This document shows, one piece after another, positions 5,317 through 5,659 of a DNA stretch of 5,659 nucleotides (positions within the stretch are counted from its first letter, which is position 1; each line of letters starts with the position of its first letter). The DNA is from Parachlamydiales bacterium (GTDB taxonomy: Bacteria > Chlamydiota > Chlamydiia > Chlamydiales > Simkaniaceae): positions 1 to 5,659 of the forward strand of contig DAOWHK010000184.1 of the NCBI GenBank assembly GCA_030641465.1, written 5' to 3'. The position numbers and the translations under genes are program-made. Below the pieces are notes generated by a model. It made no database searches. It was not told the origin of the DNA and saw only the letters and a program-made list of their open reading frames with translations.

Positions 5317-5659
5317 ATGTTGGAGCATTACGAAGATTTCAATGAATCGCAGCTCGAGATTATTAAACATTATGTAACTAACACAGCAAGTAGTGTTTTT
5401 GCTTTGCGCAATCTTCCAGAAGTGATTAAAGGGGCTCTTTTTTCCAAATATTCTCGCTCAAGCCTTGGACTTAGATCCCTTCTTTTAAAAGATTTCATCC
5501 TGAATGAAGCGACATCTTTTGCAACGATTGCAGGGGAAGATAGATCTGCATCACAGGAAGATCAGAGCGTAGCGATACAAAAAGCACAAAATTTTTATGA
5601 TCGAATTCTAGATGGTTATGGAGATGATTCGATTGGAGAGCTCGGGGGTGCGCATCTTG
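5317..5659 (+). CDS. thyX: ThyX-like FAD-dependent thymidylate synthase family protein, N-terminal part (3' end outside window)
   Basis: ThyX enzymes make dTMP from dUMP using FAD, NADPH and methylenetetrahydrofolate. The visible 114 residues carry two blocks I associate with the long ThyX-like proteins of Chlamydiae and some other bacteria: VFALRNLPEVIKGALFSKYS (27-46, followed by R47) and FYDRILDGYGDDSIGELGG (93-111). The canonical RHRxxSxNxxSxRY motif is not in the visible part; SKYSRSSLGLR (43-53) sits where an arginine-rich segment might be. The ATG has a good Shine-Dalgarno (AGAGG, 6-nt spacing). Its place next to hemB and near nqrA matches the order I recall around CT632-CT634 of C. 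trachomatis. The gene is cut by the window end, so length, the second half and catalytic competence cannot be judged. Family call fairly sure; enzymatic activity inferred. Confidence 0.75.
   Translation, partial: MLEHYEDFNESQLEIIKHYVTNTASSVFALRNLPEVIKGALFSKYSRSSLGLRSLLLKDFILNEATSFATIAGEDRSASQEDQSVAIQKAQNFYDRILDGYGDDSIGELGGAHL

Overview
The window looks like chromosome from a bacterium of the phylum Chlamydiae, probably an environmental lineage outside Chlamydiaceae (Parachlamydia-, Waddlia- or Simkania-like). Three genes support this. They are a chlamydial-type NqrA (Na+-translocating NADH:quinone reductase subunit A), HemB (porphobilinogen synthase), and the start of a non-canonical flavin-dependent thymidylate synthase (ThyX) family protein. 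As I recall, the same three genes lie next to each other in Chlamydia trachomatis. The DNA is moderately AT-rich, and no rRNA, tRNA, CRISPR array or transposase gene is visible.

Layout. Positions 1-1119 (+) hold the C-terminal part of nqrA, whose start lies upstream of the window. A TTG start overlaps its stop codon and begins a 708-residue secreted protein of the YjbH/GfcD family (1116-3242, +), which is linked to exopolysaccharide or capsule export. Positions 3243-3545 hold no gene but are highly structured: an imperfect inverted repeat of about 108 bp begins right after the yjbH stop codon, and its right arm plus about 30 bp of flank recurs about 160 bp downstream. On the minus strand follow a compact SlyD/SlpA-type FKBP prolyl isomerase (3546-3965), a 280-bp gap with two tiny overlapping open frames, and hemB (4246-5226). 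A 90-bp divergent intergenic region separates hemB from the thyX-like gene (5317 to the window end, +), which is cut by the window edge.

Functionally this is a core-metabolism neighbourhood: sodium-motive respiration, tetrapyrrole synthesis and dTMP synthesis. An accessory block of yjbH, the repeats and slyD appears to sit between nqrA and hemB. The nqrA/yjbH overlap implies one transcript and translational coupling. The nqrA-yjbH and slyD/hemB groups converge on the repeat region, so that region probably includes transcription ends. The most unusual items are the orphan YjbH protein coupled to a respiratory gene, and the structured repeat pair.
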